Shown here piece by piece: positions 17,233 to 24,823 of a stretch of 64,000 nucleotides of DNA. Under the pieces are notes generated by a model that searched no databases, was not told the origin of the DNA, and saw only the letters and a program-made list of their open reading frames with translations. Origin of the DNA: Acidobacteriota bacterium (GTDB lineage: Bacteria; Acidobacteriota; Terriglobia; Bryobacterales; Bryobacteraceae); NCBI GenBank assembly GCA_018268715.1, contig JAFDVZ010000008.1, forward strand, positions 1 through 64,000, read 5' to 3'. How positions within the stretch are numbered: position 1 is the stretch's first letter; each line of letters begins with the position of its first letter. The position numbers and the translations under genes were made by a program.

Positions 17233-17902
17233 CGGCAACCTCTCCTAACAGTGTGCATGGAGCGCTATCGAGCCCCTCCAGCATCCAGGGCGCGAGGATC
17301 ACCCGCTTGAACGCCGGGACGGGGTCCGGAATGCGCGCATCTTCGATGAGTAGAATCGGGCGATCCGCGAATTGCCCACAGCCGAGGAACACGCGGTGGG
17401 CGGCCGCGCCTTCCTGTTCGTGCTCGAGCGCCGAGATCGACACGAAGTCCACGGCCAGGGCTCGCAGACGAGTGAAGCGCTCCATCAGGAATTGGGCGGC
17501 GGCGGCACTGAAGCCCGGAGCGCGGTCGACGTAGCGTCGTTCCTCGTGGCGGAAGACGCCGAAGCCGGTGCGCAGAAGGAGAAGGTCGGATTCCGGAGCA
17601 AGGCTGGAGCACGCGGTCAGGTGTTGGGGCGTGATCAGCTCGCAGTCCGTGACGGCGACGTCGAGAAGAGCGGGCGCGGTAAACGCCAGCTCATCCGGCG
17701 CATAGCTGGTGATCGGGCGGCCATCGGCGCAGAAGTGGCGCGGGGCGTCGACGTGTGTTCCGCAGTGATTGCTGGTGGTGAAGGAGCTCGAGTTGCAGGC
17801 GTCGCCGCGATCCAGGTCATACAGCCGCTCAATGCGGGGTTTGGCCAGCATCGAGTAGAAGGGCGTCTGCTCCGAGAGGTGATAGGAGAGCTGGATCAAC
17901 AT
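17225..17902 (-). CDS. Cyclase-family metal-dependent hydrolase
   Basis: The 225-residue protein has the defining metal-binding motif HxGTHxDxPxHF (NHCGTHVDAPRHF) of the cyclase / kynurenine-formamidase-like family, with the later catalytic region LLLLRTGFG and ALAVDFVSIS. Members hydrolyse amides, lactones or polyketide intermediates. Start choice: the frame opens at 17977, but the family N terminus corresponds to MLIQLSYHLSE at 17902. The earlier start would fall inside operator site C and upstream of the -10 hexamer. It is the first gene of a three-gene minus-strand operon transcribed toward the plus-strand arm. Confidence 0.83.
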   Translation of the reverse strand: MLIQLSYHLSEQTPFYSMLAKPRIERLYDLDRGDACNSSSFTTSNHCGTHVDAPRHFCADGRPITSYAPDELAFTAPALLDVAVTDCELITPQHLTACSSLAPESDLLLLRTGFGVFRHEERRYVDRAPGFSAAAAQFLMERFTRLRALAVDFVSISALEHEQEGAAAHRVFLGCGQFADRPILLIEDARIPDPVPAFKRVILAPWMLEGLDSAPCTLLGEVADA

Positions 17903-17911
17903 CCATTCGCA

Positions 17912-17917
17912 ATTGTA
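17912..17917 (-). promoter_or_regulatory. -10 hexamer before the cyclase operon
   Basis: Reading the minus strand, TACAAT lies nine bases before the ATG at 17902, with no recognisable -35 hexamer at 17 bp spacing (CCGGTT is there). Its centre is 62 bp from the centre of site C, nearly the same geometry as the TATAAT and site B pair at 8416-8494. Near-leaderless, activator-dependent transcription is inferred. Confidence 0.42.
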
Positions 17918-17967
17918 CTGAAGGGGCAGCCACGAACCGGTCGTTTGCGATCGGACAGTCGTGCGGT

Positions 17968-17985
17968 TTTCCAGCAAACTGGAAA
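17968..17985. promoter_or_regulatory. Putative IclR operator, site C
   Basis: TTTCCAGCAAACTGGAAA is a perfect 7-bp inverted repeat (TTTCCAG/CTGGAAA) around a four-base spacer, in the gap between msrQ and the cyclase gene. It shares 15 of 18 bases with site A (reverse complement) and the TTTCC-N8-GGAAA frame with site B. Confidence 0.65.
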
Positions 17986-18016
17986 TGCTTCGAAGGCCGC
18001 AAGCCGTGCTCGGCCG

Positions 18017-18610
18017 TCAGGCGGGCCTGACGTCGCGGCGCATTAACCGCGCTCCCAGCAGCGTCGCGAGCACAACCCCGTACAGCAACGGCGCCCGCAC
18101 GTCCGACTTCACCAGCCACCAGTAGTGAACCACGCCCGCCGCCGCGCTGAGATACGCCAGCCGATGCAGCAAACGCCACCGCTTCCCCAGCCGTCGAATC
18201 CAACCGCTGGTCGACGTAATCGCCAGCGGGACCATCAAAGCGAAGCCCGCCATACCCATCGTGATAAAACGCCGTTTGGTCACGTCGGCCCACATGTCCG
18301 CCGGATCGAAGAACTTGTCGAGACACACCCACGTCGCTAAATGCAGCGTTCCATAGAAGAATGCCCACAGCCCGAGCATCCGCCGGAACCGGATCAGATC
18401 CGGCCACTCCAGCAACCGCCGCGCCGGCGTAATCGCCAGCGTGGCCAACAGAAAGCGCAACGTCCAATCGCCCGTGAAGTGCGTCACCGCCTCCACCGGA
18501 TTGGCGCCTAGCGCACCAAGCAACACCCGCGCCGCCAACAACGCCAACGGGACCAGACACAGAAGAAAGGCGATCGGCTTGGCCGCACGCCCGCGCAACA
18601 AGATATTCAT
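18017..18610 (-). CDS. msrQ: Methionine-sulfoxide reductase heme-binding subunit MsrQ
   Basis: MsrQ (YedZ) is the inner-membrane b-heme protein that passes electrons to periplasmic MsrP. The 197-residue protein has about six helices and the family's conserved stretches: TGDWTLRFLLATLAITPARR, FRRMLGLWAFFYGTLH and WRLLHRLAYLSA, which hold the heme-ligand histidines. It starts six bases after the end of msrP, the usual order. Since msrP is frameshifted here, this subunit may lack its partner. Confidence 0.93.
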   Translation of the reverse strand: MNILLRGRAAKPIAFLLCLVPLALLAARVLLGALGANPVEAVTHFTGDWTLRFLLATLAITPARRLLEWPDLIRFRRMLGLWAFFYGTLHLATWVCLDKFFDPADMWADVTKRRFITMGMAGFALMVPLAITSTSGWIRRLGKRWRLLHRLAYLSAAAGVVHYWWLVKSDVRAPLLYGVVLATLLGARLMRRDVRPA

Positions 18611-18616
18611 GGACGG

Positions 18617-19545
18617 CTAATGAAACTTCTTCAGATCCATCCCGCCGTACATTCCGGCCACCTGTTCGCCGTATCCGTTGAACATCAGCGTCTTGCGTTT
18701 GAAGAACTCCCCCAGCCGCCGCTCACTCGCCTGGCTCCAGCGCGGGTGGTCGACCTGCGGATTCACGTTCGAATAGAATCCATACTCGCGCGGGTTGGTC
18801 AGGTTCCAGGTGGTTGCCGGCTCATTCTCCACCAGCCGGATCCGCACTATGGACTTGATGCTCTTGTAGCCGTATTTCCGGGAACAACCAGCCGGACCGG
18901 CGCGCCGTCCTGGTTGGGAAGTATGTCCCCATACATCCCGAAGCACAGCAACGTCAGCGGATGCATGGCCTCGTCCAGCCGCAGCCCCTCGCGATAGGGA
19001 AAATCCACCCCGGCGAACTGCGATGGCAGCATCGATCCCGAATCGTAGTAGCTTTCAAAAGCCACGTACTTCGCCTTCGAATTCGGCTCCGCCTGCTTCA
19101 GCAGCGCGGCAAGCGAATATCCGTTCCAGGGCACGACGATCGACCAGGCCTCCACGCAACGATGCCGGTACACCCGCTCCTCCATCGAAGCGAGCGCCAG
19201 AAGTTCGCCAATGTCGAACGTCCGGGGCTTATTGCATTGCCCGTCGATCTTCACCTTCCACGGCTTGGTCTTGAGCCTCGCCGCGTTGTGTGACGGCTCC
19301 TCCTTGCCGGTTCCGAATTCGTAGAAGTTGTTATACGAGGTGGTAGTCTCTTTCGGCGTCAGCTGTTCGCCCGTCGTGCTGAGCGGGCTCTTCCGGACGC
19401 TGCCGAGTGAACCGCCAGCGGCAGGCCCGCCGATGGCCGCCGCAAGCGCGCCCCCCGAAGCGGCAAGGAATCTCCGACGGTTCAGATATACTTCTCTCGG
19501 CGTAATTTCGGAGTAGCGGATATCGCGCAAGATTCGAATGAGCAT
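18617..19545 (-). pseudogene. msrP: Methionine-sulfoxide reductase catalytic subunit MsrP, frameshifted
   Basis: MsrP (YedY) is the Tat-exported molybdoenzyme that repairs oxidised methionine in the periplasm. The N-terminal part has the Tat signal (LNRRRFLAASGG) and the Mo-ligand Cys in YRHRCVEAWS. It runs normally to PVRLVVP, then leaves the family and stops. The missing end ([10 protein letters not shown] to GGMDLKKFH) continues in the next frame. The family has P-W-K at the join; here the bases read CCC GG AAA, so a single base (the T of TGG) is missing near 18879-18880. Restoring it gives a complete 309-residue protein. Either a true recent mutation or a sequencing error explains this; everything else looks intact. 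Confidence 0.88.
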
Positions 19546-19606
19546 CGGGCCCTTGGATATAGGATGCCACCGTCGGCGCGGCTGCCTTCAACCAGAGCCC
19601 GCCCGC

Positions 19607-20434
19607 TTAGTTCCGAGCCGGACCGCGCCCCATCGCCCCTCGTCCGCCCATTGCCCCACGGCCACCGGCGCTTGACACCGAGTAGCTTGCCGGAACCTGG
19701 AACAGCGTCGGATCGGGCTCACCCATCGTGACGCCGGTCAGGTTCATGGTGGTCGTGCCGAATCGCGGATCCGAGGAGATAATCTGCACCGGAACCTTCA
19801 GCGCCGTCGACACCCACGTTTCCCGCACGATCGCGATGGCCTGCGCATTGCCAATCGCGCCGGCCGCGATCGTCGTCGTCACGCGGGAGCCAGTGGCGCT
19901 GACGCCGTTCACCATCCTGGTCCCCAGATCCTCGGTCTTGGTCGACGCATCCGGGTTGGCGGCCGCACCCCGCCTCTGCCCGCCGCGTCCCATCCCCTCC
20001 ACCCTGGCTCCGGTTCGAACCGGCGGCAGCGCCATCTTGCGCGCCGTCTGATCGGCCGGATTCAGGACGTGCGAATATCCCGCCACCGGGTCGAAAATGC
20101 TGATCCGCGTCTGGGCAGTCTGGCCCGCCCGAGGCGTCATGGTGCGCTCCATCCGAACGCGCCCCTGGCTGTCCCGCGACACTTTCGTCACTTCCTGGTG
20201 CGAGAGCGTGTTCCCGTCGGTCAGCCGCTGTTCGATCTGAACGGTTTCGACGCCCGTGTACGGCGCGCCGGTCACCGGAGTCCGGGAACCCGGACCGGCC
20301 ATGAGCATGCCTCCCATGCCCATCCCTGGACCGCCGCCCGCCATCCTGGGACCGCCGCCCCATCGAGGACCGCCCGGTCCCTGAGCAACCGCTACGGCCG
20401 CGGCCACCAGCGTGCAAAATAACACTTGTTTCAT
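19607..20434 (-). CDS. Secreted Gly/Met-rich hypothetical protein
   Basis: The 275-residue protein has a signal peptide (MKQVLFCTLVAAAVAVA), a Gly/Met/Pro-rich segment (residues 20-50) and then a soluble, beta-rich region with repeated short motifs such as RVRMERTMTP and RETWVSTALKVPV. It ends in a second Gly/Arg-rich tail. I recognise the style as a secreted acidobacterial protein of unknown function. It follows the sigma factor and the membrane protein on the same strand with a 12-base gap, so it is likely the third gene of that operon and could be the output or sensor of the sigma system. Confidence 0.7.
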   Translation of the reverse strand: MKQVLFCTLVAAAVAVAQGPGGPRWGGGPRMAGGGPGMGMGGMLMAGPGSRTPVTGAPYTGVETVQIEQRLTDGNTLSHQEVTKVSRDSQGRVRMERTMTPRAGQTAQTRISIFDPVAGYSHVLNPADQTARKMALPPVRTGARVEGMGRGGQRRGAAANPDASTKTEDLGTRMVNGVSATGSRVTTTIAAGAIGNAQAIAIVRETWVSTALKVPVQIISSDPRFGTTTMNLTGVTMGEPDPTLFQVPASYSVSSAGGRGAMGGRGAMGRGPARN

Positions 20435-20446
20435 CGATTTACCTCC

Positions 20447-20941
20447 TCAATTCTCGAACCCGTCCGTCGCGAGCACGCGTACGGCCCGCGGCAACCCGTC
20501 CTGTCCCACCATCACCTCGGCGTCGAAGCTGGCGCCGCTCATGCCGGGCGCCAACACACCCATCCGGTACAACGCCGATGCCTGTAGTTCAGTGCGCACC
20601 ACTTCAACCATCTCGCCGGCGGCAAGCGGCGGCGCGTAGGGCACCGGCACGAAATCGTCGCCATCCACCCCCGCCATCTCAACAACCGCCGCCTGGGCGC
20701 GAGTCTCCGGTGGAGGCGCTCCGCCTCTCCACATCAACCCGGCCGACGCCAGCACCAACACCGACGCCGCAACCGCGAACGCCCATTGGAAGTGCGGGGC
20801 CGGACGCCGCATGCGGTCGAATTCGGCCAGCAGCGCGGCCTTGCGTCCCCGCGGCGATCGTTCACCCCGGAACGCATCGCGTAGCCGCTCCATGGGCGCG
20901 GCGATCGTATCGAATTCATCGGGTCCAGGCATGCTCAACAT
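20447..20941 (-). CDS. Single-pass membrane protein, candidate anti-sigma factor
   Basis: The 164-residue protein has a cytoplasmic N-terminal part (residues 1-50), one membrane helix (about 52-70, FAVAASVLVLASAGLMW) and an external part with VPVPYAPPLAAGEMVEVVRT. It starts one base after the stop of the ECF sigma gene, which is the classic place of an anti-sigma factor. The zinc-binding HxxxCxxC motif of common anti-sigmas is absent. The role is therefore inferred from place and topology, not from a recognised domain. Confidence 0.68.
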   Translation of the reverse strand: MLSMPGPDEFDTIAAPMERLRDAFRGERSPRGRKAALLAEFDRMRRPAPHFQWAFAVAASVLVLASAGLMWRGGAPPPETRAQAAVVEMAGVDGDDFVPVPYAPPLAAGEMVEVVRTELQASALYRMGVLAPGMSGASFDAEVMVGQDGLPRAVRVLATDGFEN

Positions 20942-20942
20942 G

Positions 20943-21506
20943 TCACCTCACCTCCCCGGCGGCCGCCATTCTCAGCCCCTGTAGCTTCGCGGCCAACATC
21001 GACCGCGCGCGATGCAGCCGCGAACGCACGGTCCCTACCGGGCACTCCATCGCCTTGGCCGCATCCTCATAACTGCGCTCCTCGAGATCGCACAGGATCA
21101 CGGCGTCCCGATAGGCGGCCGGCAACTCGCGAATGGCGTGATGCAGAGCCTCGGCCCGTTCATCGCCGATCAATCCGTGCAACACGCCGCTGTCGGTCGC
21201 GGGTTCCCGCGACGGCTCGGCCGGGCGGGTCCGCATCGCGACTCGCACCAGGTTCCGCACCATCCCGTACAGGTACCCTTCCAGGCAGCCGCGCTCCGGG
21301 TCGAAGCGCACGCCTGGCTGCAACAGGGCGAGGAACGCCTCGTGCGTCGTCTCCTCGGCGATCGTCCGGTCGCCCGAAACGTGCAGGGCATACCGAAACA
21401 GCCCGGGCTCGCGGCGCTCGTACAGTCGCTCGAGCGCCACACGGTCGCCCGATTTCATCCGGCGAAACAGCTCCTCGTCCGTGGCGTCCATCAGGCGTTC
21501 AAACAT
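20943..21506 (-). CDS. ECF-type RNA polymerase sigma factor
   Basis: The 187-residue protein has sigma region 2 (residues about 12-85, with TIAEETTHEAFLALLQP for core binding and -10 recognition) and region 4 (about 125-175, with ELPAAYRDAVILCDLEERSY and CPVGTVRSRLHRARSML, the -35-reading helix-turn-helix). There is no region 1.1 or 3, as expected for ECF sigmas. It heads an operon with the membrane protein and the secreted protein downstream. Two copies of GGAACTTT on its own strand, 25 bases apart in the leader, resemble ECF -35 elements and could support autoregulation. Confidence 0.93.
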   Translation of the reverse strand: MFERLMDATDEELFRRMKSGDRVALERLYERREPGLFRYALHVSGDRTIAEETTHEAFLALLQPGVRFDPERGCLEGYLYGMVRNLVRVAMRTRPAEPSREPATDSGVLHGLIGDERAEALHHAIRELPAAYRDAVILCDLEERSYEDAAKAMECPVGTVRSRLHRARSMLAAKLQGLRMAAAGEVR

Positions 21507-21526
21507 GCATTGATGCGGATCGGCGA

Positions 21527-21559
21527 AAAGTTCCCGCGAATTTCAGTATGTAAAGTTCC
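21527..21559 (-). promoter_or_regulatory. Direct repeat GGAACTTT in the sigma gene leader
   Basis: On the minus strand GGAACTTT occurs at 21559-21552 and 21534-21527, 25 bases apart. GGAAC is the common ECF -35 core. No equally clear -10 (CGTC-like) follows at the usual distance, so this is only a candidate. Confidence 0.3.
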
Positions 21560-21564
21560 GTAAT

Positions 21565-22017
21565 ATGCGTGGGGGGAGTGGGAACGAACTTTCGGCCAGG
21601 AACAATCCAAAAAGCATGGACCCCCGTGAGAACGCCCCGATGCCGGACGCGGCGCGCAAGCTGCTTTTGGGCTTGACCAATTACGATGCGGACGAAGCAG
21701 CCGCCGGACTGAGCGACGGCGCCCGGCTGACGGTCAGCACCAGGGGTTCGGTTGTGGGAAAATCGCGGGTCCGGCGGGCGTTGCGGCGCGCCCTTGGGTC
21801 GCTGTATTCGATCCGGCTGGCGCCGGTGGCCGTCTGGAGTGAACGCAATCTCTCGATCATCGAAGCGGATATCGATTGCGAACGGCACGACCGGGCGCAT
21901 GTCGCGTTCCCGGCAACCCTGGTGTTGTGTTTTGAGGATGACCTGATCTCGGAAATCCGGCTCTCGACCTATGAGCCGGCGCTGGCCGGGAACTTCAACG
22001 GGTTCACCGTGTCCTGA
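21565..22017 (+). CDS. SnoaL/NTF2-like protein
   Basis: The 150-residue protein has a cone-shaped NTF2-like fold pattern: an N-terminal helix (AARKLLLGLTNYDADEAAAG), then strands with VVGKSRVRRALRRALGSL and a closing strand set with LVLCFEDDLISEIRLS. Such proteins are enzymes, ligand binders or immunity-like proteins; no catalytic residues stand out, so no function is given. The start may be this ATG or the one at 21616, since neither has a good ribosome site. It is divergent from the ECF sigma gene. Confidence 0.65.
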   Translation: MRGGSGNELSARNNPKSMDPRENAPMPDAARKLLLGLTNYDADEAAAGLSDGARLTVSTRGSVVGKSRVRRALRRALGSLYSIRLAPVAVWSERNLSIIEADIDCERHDRAHVAFPATLVLCFEDDLISEIRLSTYEPALAGNFNGFTVS

Positions 22018-22037
22018 CCGGCGCCGGTCGTCGCGGC

Positions 22038-22358
22038 TTAGTAGCGCCGGCCCCAGTAACCGCGATAATACCGGTGATCCCGATAGTACGGCGCGACCCA
22101 GTATGCGCCAGCGTACGGCGTCCTGGCCCAGTAGCCGGTCCGCCAGTAGTAACGCGGACCCGACGGATACCAATATCCGCCCACCCACGTGTACCCCGGT
22201 CCTGGATACGAGGGCCGGTAGACCACCGTCGGCGGCGGGGGCGGCGGAGCGTAGTAGCCCGGATAGTATCCACCGGCGCTGAGGCCGACGAACACTCGTG
22301 GCCCGGCCAGCAGCGCGCCTCCAGCAAGAAGGATCAGCGCGAGCAACTTTGCTTTCAT
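22038..22358 (-). CDS. Small exported Tyr/Pro/Trp-rich repeat protein
   Basis: The 106-residue product has a signal peptide (MKAKLLALILLAGGALLAG) and a mature part dominated by Tyr, Pro, Gly and Trp. It includes YTWVGGYWYPSG, which matches the WxxGxW / YxWxxGYW repeat found in small periplasmic or surface proteins of many bacteria. The start at 22358 has AGGAGGT at good spacing. The function is unknown; a structural role at the cell envelope is likely from composition. Confidence 0.8.
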   Translation of the reverse strand: MKAKLLALILLAGGALLAGPRVFVGLSAGGYYPGYYAPPPPPPTVVYRPSYPGPGYTWVGGYWYPSGPRYYWRTGYWARTPYAGAYWVAPYYRDHRYYRGYWGRRY

Positions 22359-22483
22359 TTGGTGACCTCCTACGGTCACTAACGTTGCCCTGCTCCGGCT
22401 GGTGTACAGGCTCGGCCATTAATTCCCCTAAATCGCGGGCCTCGTGGTTGATTGTCCCGCTCTCGGCGCCGGAGAATTTGAGA

Positions 22484-23239
22484 ATGCGCGTAGTCGCCCT
22501 GGGCCCGCCCGCACTCCTCCATTCGCTAAACGTCCTTCCGGCATCGATCGGCAAGTCGATGACGGTCATCCCGAACTCGGTGATCCTCGAACCCGGAGCC
22601 ATATGGGACGGCGACAGCATGCTGCTTTCCGCGGACGTCAAGACCGTGCAGTACGTCCGCGGAGAGACGGCCTATGAGGACGAGACGATCGCCTTCCTGG
22701 GCAACGCCTATAACGGCGCCATGAAGCGGCCGGCCTGGCTTTCCGGCGTTCAGGCGGGCCAATCGCGGCCGTTATTTGGCTTGGCGCAATCGCTTTCGCC
22801 GTGGTGGGGGCCGCGTGGGTCGGTGTGTTCCTGGCTAGGGCAGTTCGGCGTGTACTTCCAGCAGAACCGCGGCGACATCGAACTCGCCATCCGTCAGTCC
22901 GGCCTGCTGCTCGACGGGTTGTTCGGGTTCAAGCCGGTCTGGACGACGTTGTTCTTCGAACTTGCGGCCAGCATGGGCGAGGGCGGCTGCGAGGTGTTCG
23001 AGCGATGGGTGAAGCCGGCCGATGCTGGCCCCTTTGCCGGCATCCTGCTCGGTTCGCGGGGCCCCGCCAGGATTTCGTTGGAGGGTCTGGTGAAAGCGAT
23101 CGCCGCCCAGCGGGAGGCGCCCACCGAGGACTTCACCGCCTGCACCTCGTTCCCCATCTACGCGATGATGATGCGCCGGGCCGAAACGGCCGCCGGCGCT
23201 CTGGCGCCGCTTATTGAGAAGCTTCGCGCGCGGCTGTAG
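22484..23239 (+). CDS. Hypothetical protein
   Basis: The 251-residue protein is without a family I recognise. It has no signal peptide. Readable parts include PASIGKSMTVIPNSVILEPG near the N terminus and a helical middle (GDIELAIRQSGLLLDGLFG), with a conserved-looking LIEKLRARL end. The frame is open further upstream, but that part overlaps the antisense repeat-protein gene. The ATG at 22484 is the first reasonable start, with a weak GGAG upstream. Its 3' end overlaps the converging response-regulator gene by 29 bases. Confidence 0.6.
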   Translation: MRVVALGPPALLHSLNVLPASIGKSMTVIPNSVILEPGAIWDGDSMLLSADVKTVQYVRGETAYEDETIAFLGNAYNGAMKRPAWLSGVQAGQSRPLFGLAQSLSPWWGPRGSVCSWLGQFGVYFQQNRGDIELAIRQSGLLLDGLFGFKPVWTTLFFELAASMGEGGCEVFERWVKPADAGPFAGILLGSRGPARISLEGLVKAIAAQREAPTEDFTACTSFPIYAMMMRRAETAAGALAPLIEKLRARL

Positions 23240-23612
23240 CCGCCGGACGGATCGCCACCGTCACCTGCGCCAGCAGGTCCGCGATCGCGATCGGCTTGGT
23301 CAGATACGGTCGTCCGCTGGTGCGCAATCCGGCCAGGTCGCCGCTGCCGGTGACCACCAACACCGGAACGTTCGCGCGCACCTGTCCCACCGCCGTGGCC
23401 AGTTGCAGCCCATCCATATAGGGCATGTTGAGGTCAGTCACGACAAAGGCCACCTCGTCGGAAAATCGCAGAAACAGTTCAAAAGCCCGCCGCCCGTCCG
23501 CGGCGGATAGGACTTCGAAGCCCTCCGAAGTCAACAGCAGGCAGAGCAATTCCCGGACCGCCGTATCATCTTCGGCAACCAGAACCAGACGCCTAACAGG
23601 ATTCGACAACAT
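23211..23612 (-). CDS. Stand-alone response-regulator receiver protein
   Basis: The 133-residue CheY-like receiver domain has no output domain. The acidic pocket (LVAEDD), the phospho-acceptor Asp (VVTDLNMP), the switch Thr (VVTGSGD) and the Lys (YLTKPI) are all present, so it should accept a phosphoryl group. No histidine kinase is adjacent; a partner elsewhere is expected. It converges on, and overlaps, the hypothetical gene to its left by 29 bases. Confidence 0.88.
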   Translation of the reverse strand: MLSNPVRRLVLVAEDDTAVRELLCLLLTSEGFEVLSAADGRRAFELFLRFSDEVAFVVTDLNMPYMDGLQLATAVGQVRANVPVLVVTGSGDLAGLRTSGRPYLTKPIAIADLLAQVTVAIRPAATAAREASQ

Positions 23613-23788
23613 CGTCTCCGAGCCTCGCTTACCGTAGCCGGTCAGAAGGACGCGCGCCGCCGCCGTGTGGTTTACGGCCGATTCCCGACCGCAGGGTTAA
23701 ATCTTGCTAAATCGGGCGCCGGCTCGAACTTAACAACTGTTTACCGCAAACGCCCTGGCGTTCGACTTCCTACCAACGTCATCTAGGC

Positions 23789-24244
23789 ATGCGACACAGT
23801 TCACACTTTCGACTGCGGCCGGAATCGGCGACGCCGGTATTGGTCGCCATTTCGGAGCCGGACGTCAGACAGGCGCTGCTGAGCGCTCTCGCTGGGTCGA
23901 AGTGGAGGCTTCACATCGTGGCCGGACCGGAGGAGGCGGCGAACTTCCTTCGGAGCGACATTGCCGCGGTGGTGATCGTCTCCTATCGGTCCGAGGGTCA
24001 ACAGTCCTGGCGCAGTTTGATCGAGCAGACCCGGCGTTTGCCGGCGCCGCCGTCCATCGTCGTCACCGACCACGCCGCCGACGAATTTATGTGGGCGGAG
24101 GTCCTGAACCTCGGCGCATACGACCTTCTCCCTCAGCCGTTTGTGGAGCGGGAAGCAACCTACCTGCTTTCCGCCGCGTGGCGTTTCTGGAAGGAGAACG
24201 CCAGGCTCTCCGCGCCGGCCGGGATCGTTACATATGCGGCATGA
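23789..24244 (+). CDS. Degenerate receiver-domain protein
   Basis: The 151-residue protein folds like a receiver (VLVAISEPDVRQALLSALAG, then VIVSYRSEGQQSWRSLIEQT and SIVVTDHAADEFMWAEVLNL, LGAYDLLPQPF). The phospho-acceptor site reads VSYRSE instead of xxDxxMP, and the conserved Lys before Pro is Gln (QPF). It therefore probably cannot be phosphorylated and may act as a docking or constitutive partner. It starts 177 bases from the divergent, intact receiver gene, so the two could form a pair; that is inference. No output domain is present. Confidence 0.68.
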   Translation: MRHSSHFRLRPESATPVLVAISEPDVRQALLSALAGSKWRLHIVAGPEEAANFLRSDIAAVVIVSYRSEGQQSWRSLIEQTRRLPAPPSIVVTDHAADEFMWAEVLNLGAYDLLPQPFVEREATYLLSAAWRFWKENARLSAPAGIVTYAA

Positions 24245-24275
24245 CGCCGCTTCATCCCAAGAAAGGAAACAGGCA

Positions 24276-24731
24276 ATGATTGGACTCATTTCAGTAAGGC
24301 TCGCGGCGCTGGCAGCGCTCACCGCAGGCATTGGCTTCGCCGCCGACGTCTCGGGCAAGTGGACGGCTCAGATGAGCGGTCCCGGAGGTCAGGATCGCTC
24401 GATCACCTTCAACTTCAAACAGGACGGGGCCACGTTGAGCGGAACCGTCGACGGACCGGACGGCCAGACGCTCGATATCAAGGACGGGCGCGTCGACGGC
24501 GAGTCGATCTCATTCAAGATCACCATGAATCGCGGCGATCGCGAGATGACCATGACGCATAGCGGCATGGTGAACGGCGACGCGATCACGCTGACCGCGA
24601 AGATGGAGGGCGGCGCAGACGGGCACGACGGCCCCGGACCGGGCGGTCCTGGCGGGCCGGGTGGACCCGGTGGAGCCGGCGGTCCCGGCGGAGGCGGACC
24701 GCCCAAGATGACATTGAAGCGGGTCAAGTAA
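24276..24731 (+). CDS. Small secreted protein with Gly/Pro-rich tail
   Basis: The 151-residue protein has a signal peptide ([22 protein letters not shown]). A small beta-barrel-like domain (residues about 23-115) holds [13 protein letters not shown] and [14 protein letters not shown], a pattern I recognise from acidobacterial secreted proteins of unknown role. [12 protein letters not shown] tail follows. The start is supported by AAAGGAAAC upstream. The Gly/Pro tail resembles the low-complexity segments in the receptor at 30558 and the histidine kinase at 28527. Confidence 0.75.
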   Translation: MIGLISVRLAALAALTAGIGFAADVSGKWTAQMSGPGGQDRSITFNFKQDGATLSGTVDGPDGQTLDIKDGRVDGESISFKITMNRGDREMTMTHSGMVNGDAITLTAKMEGGADGHDGPGPGGPGGPGGPGGAGGPGGGGPPKMTLKRVK

Positions 24732-24823
24732 CTGAATGGTTTACGCTTCTTAACTCCGGCCGGGAAACCGGACTGATTCGAGCCCCCTCTCACCAATGGG
24801 GCGCCGATCCCCGGCAACCGATC

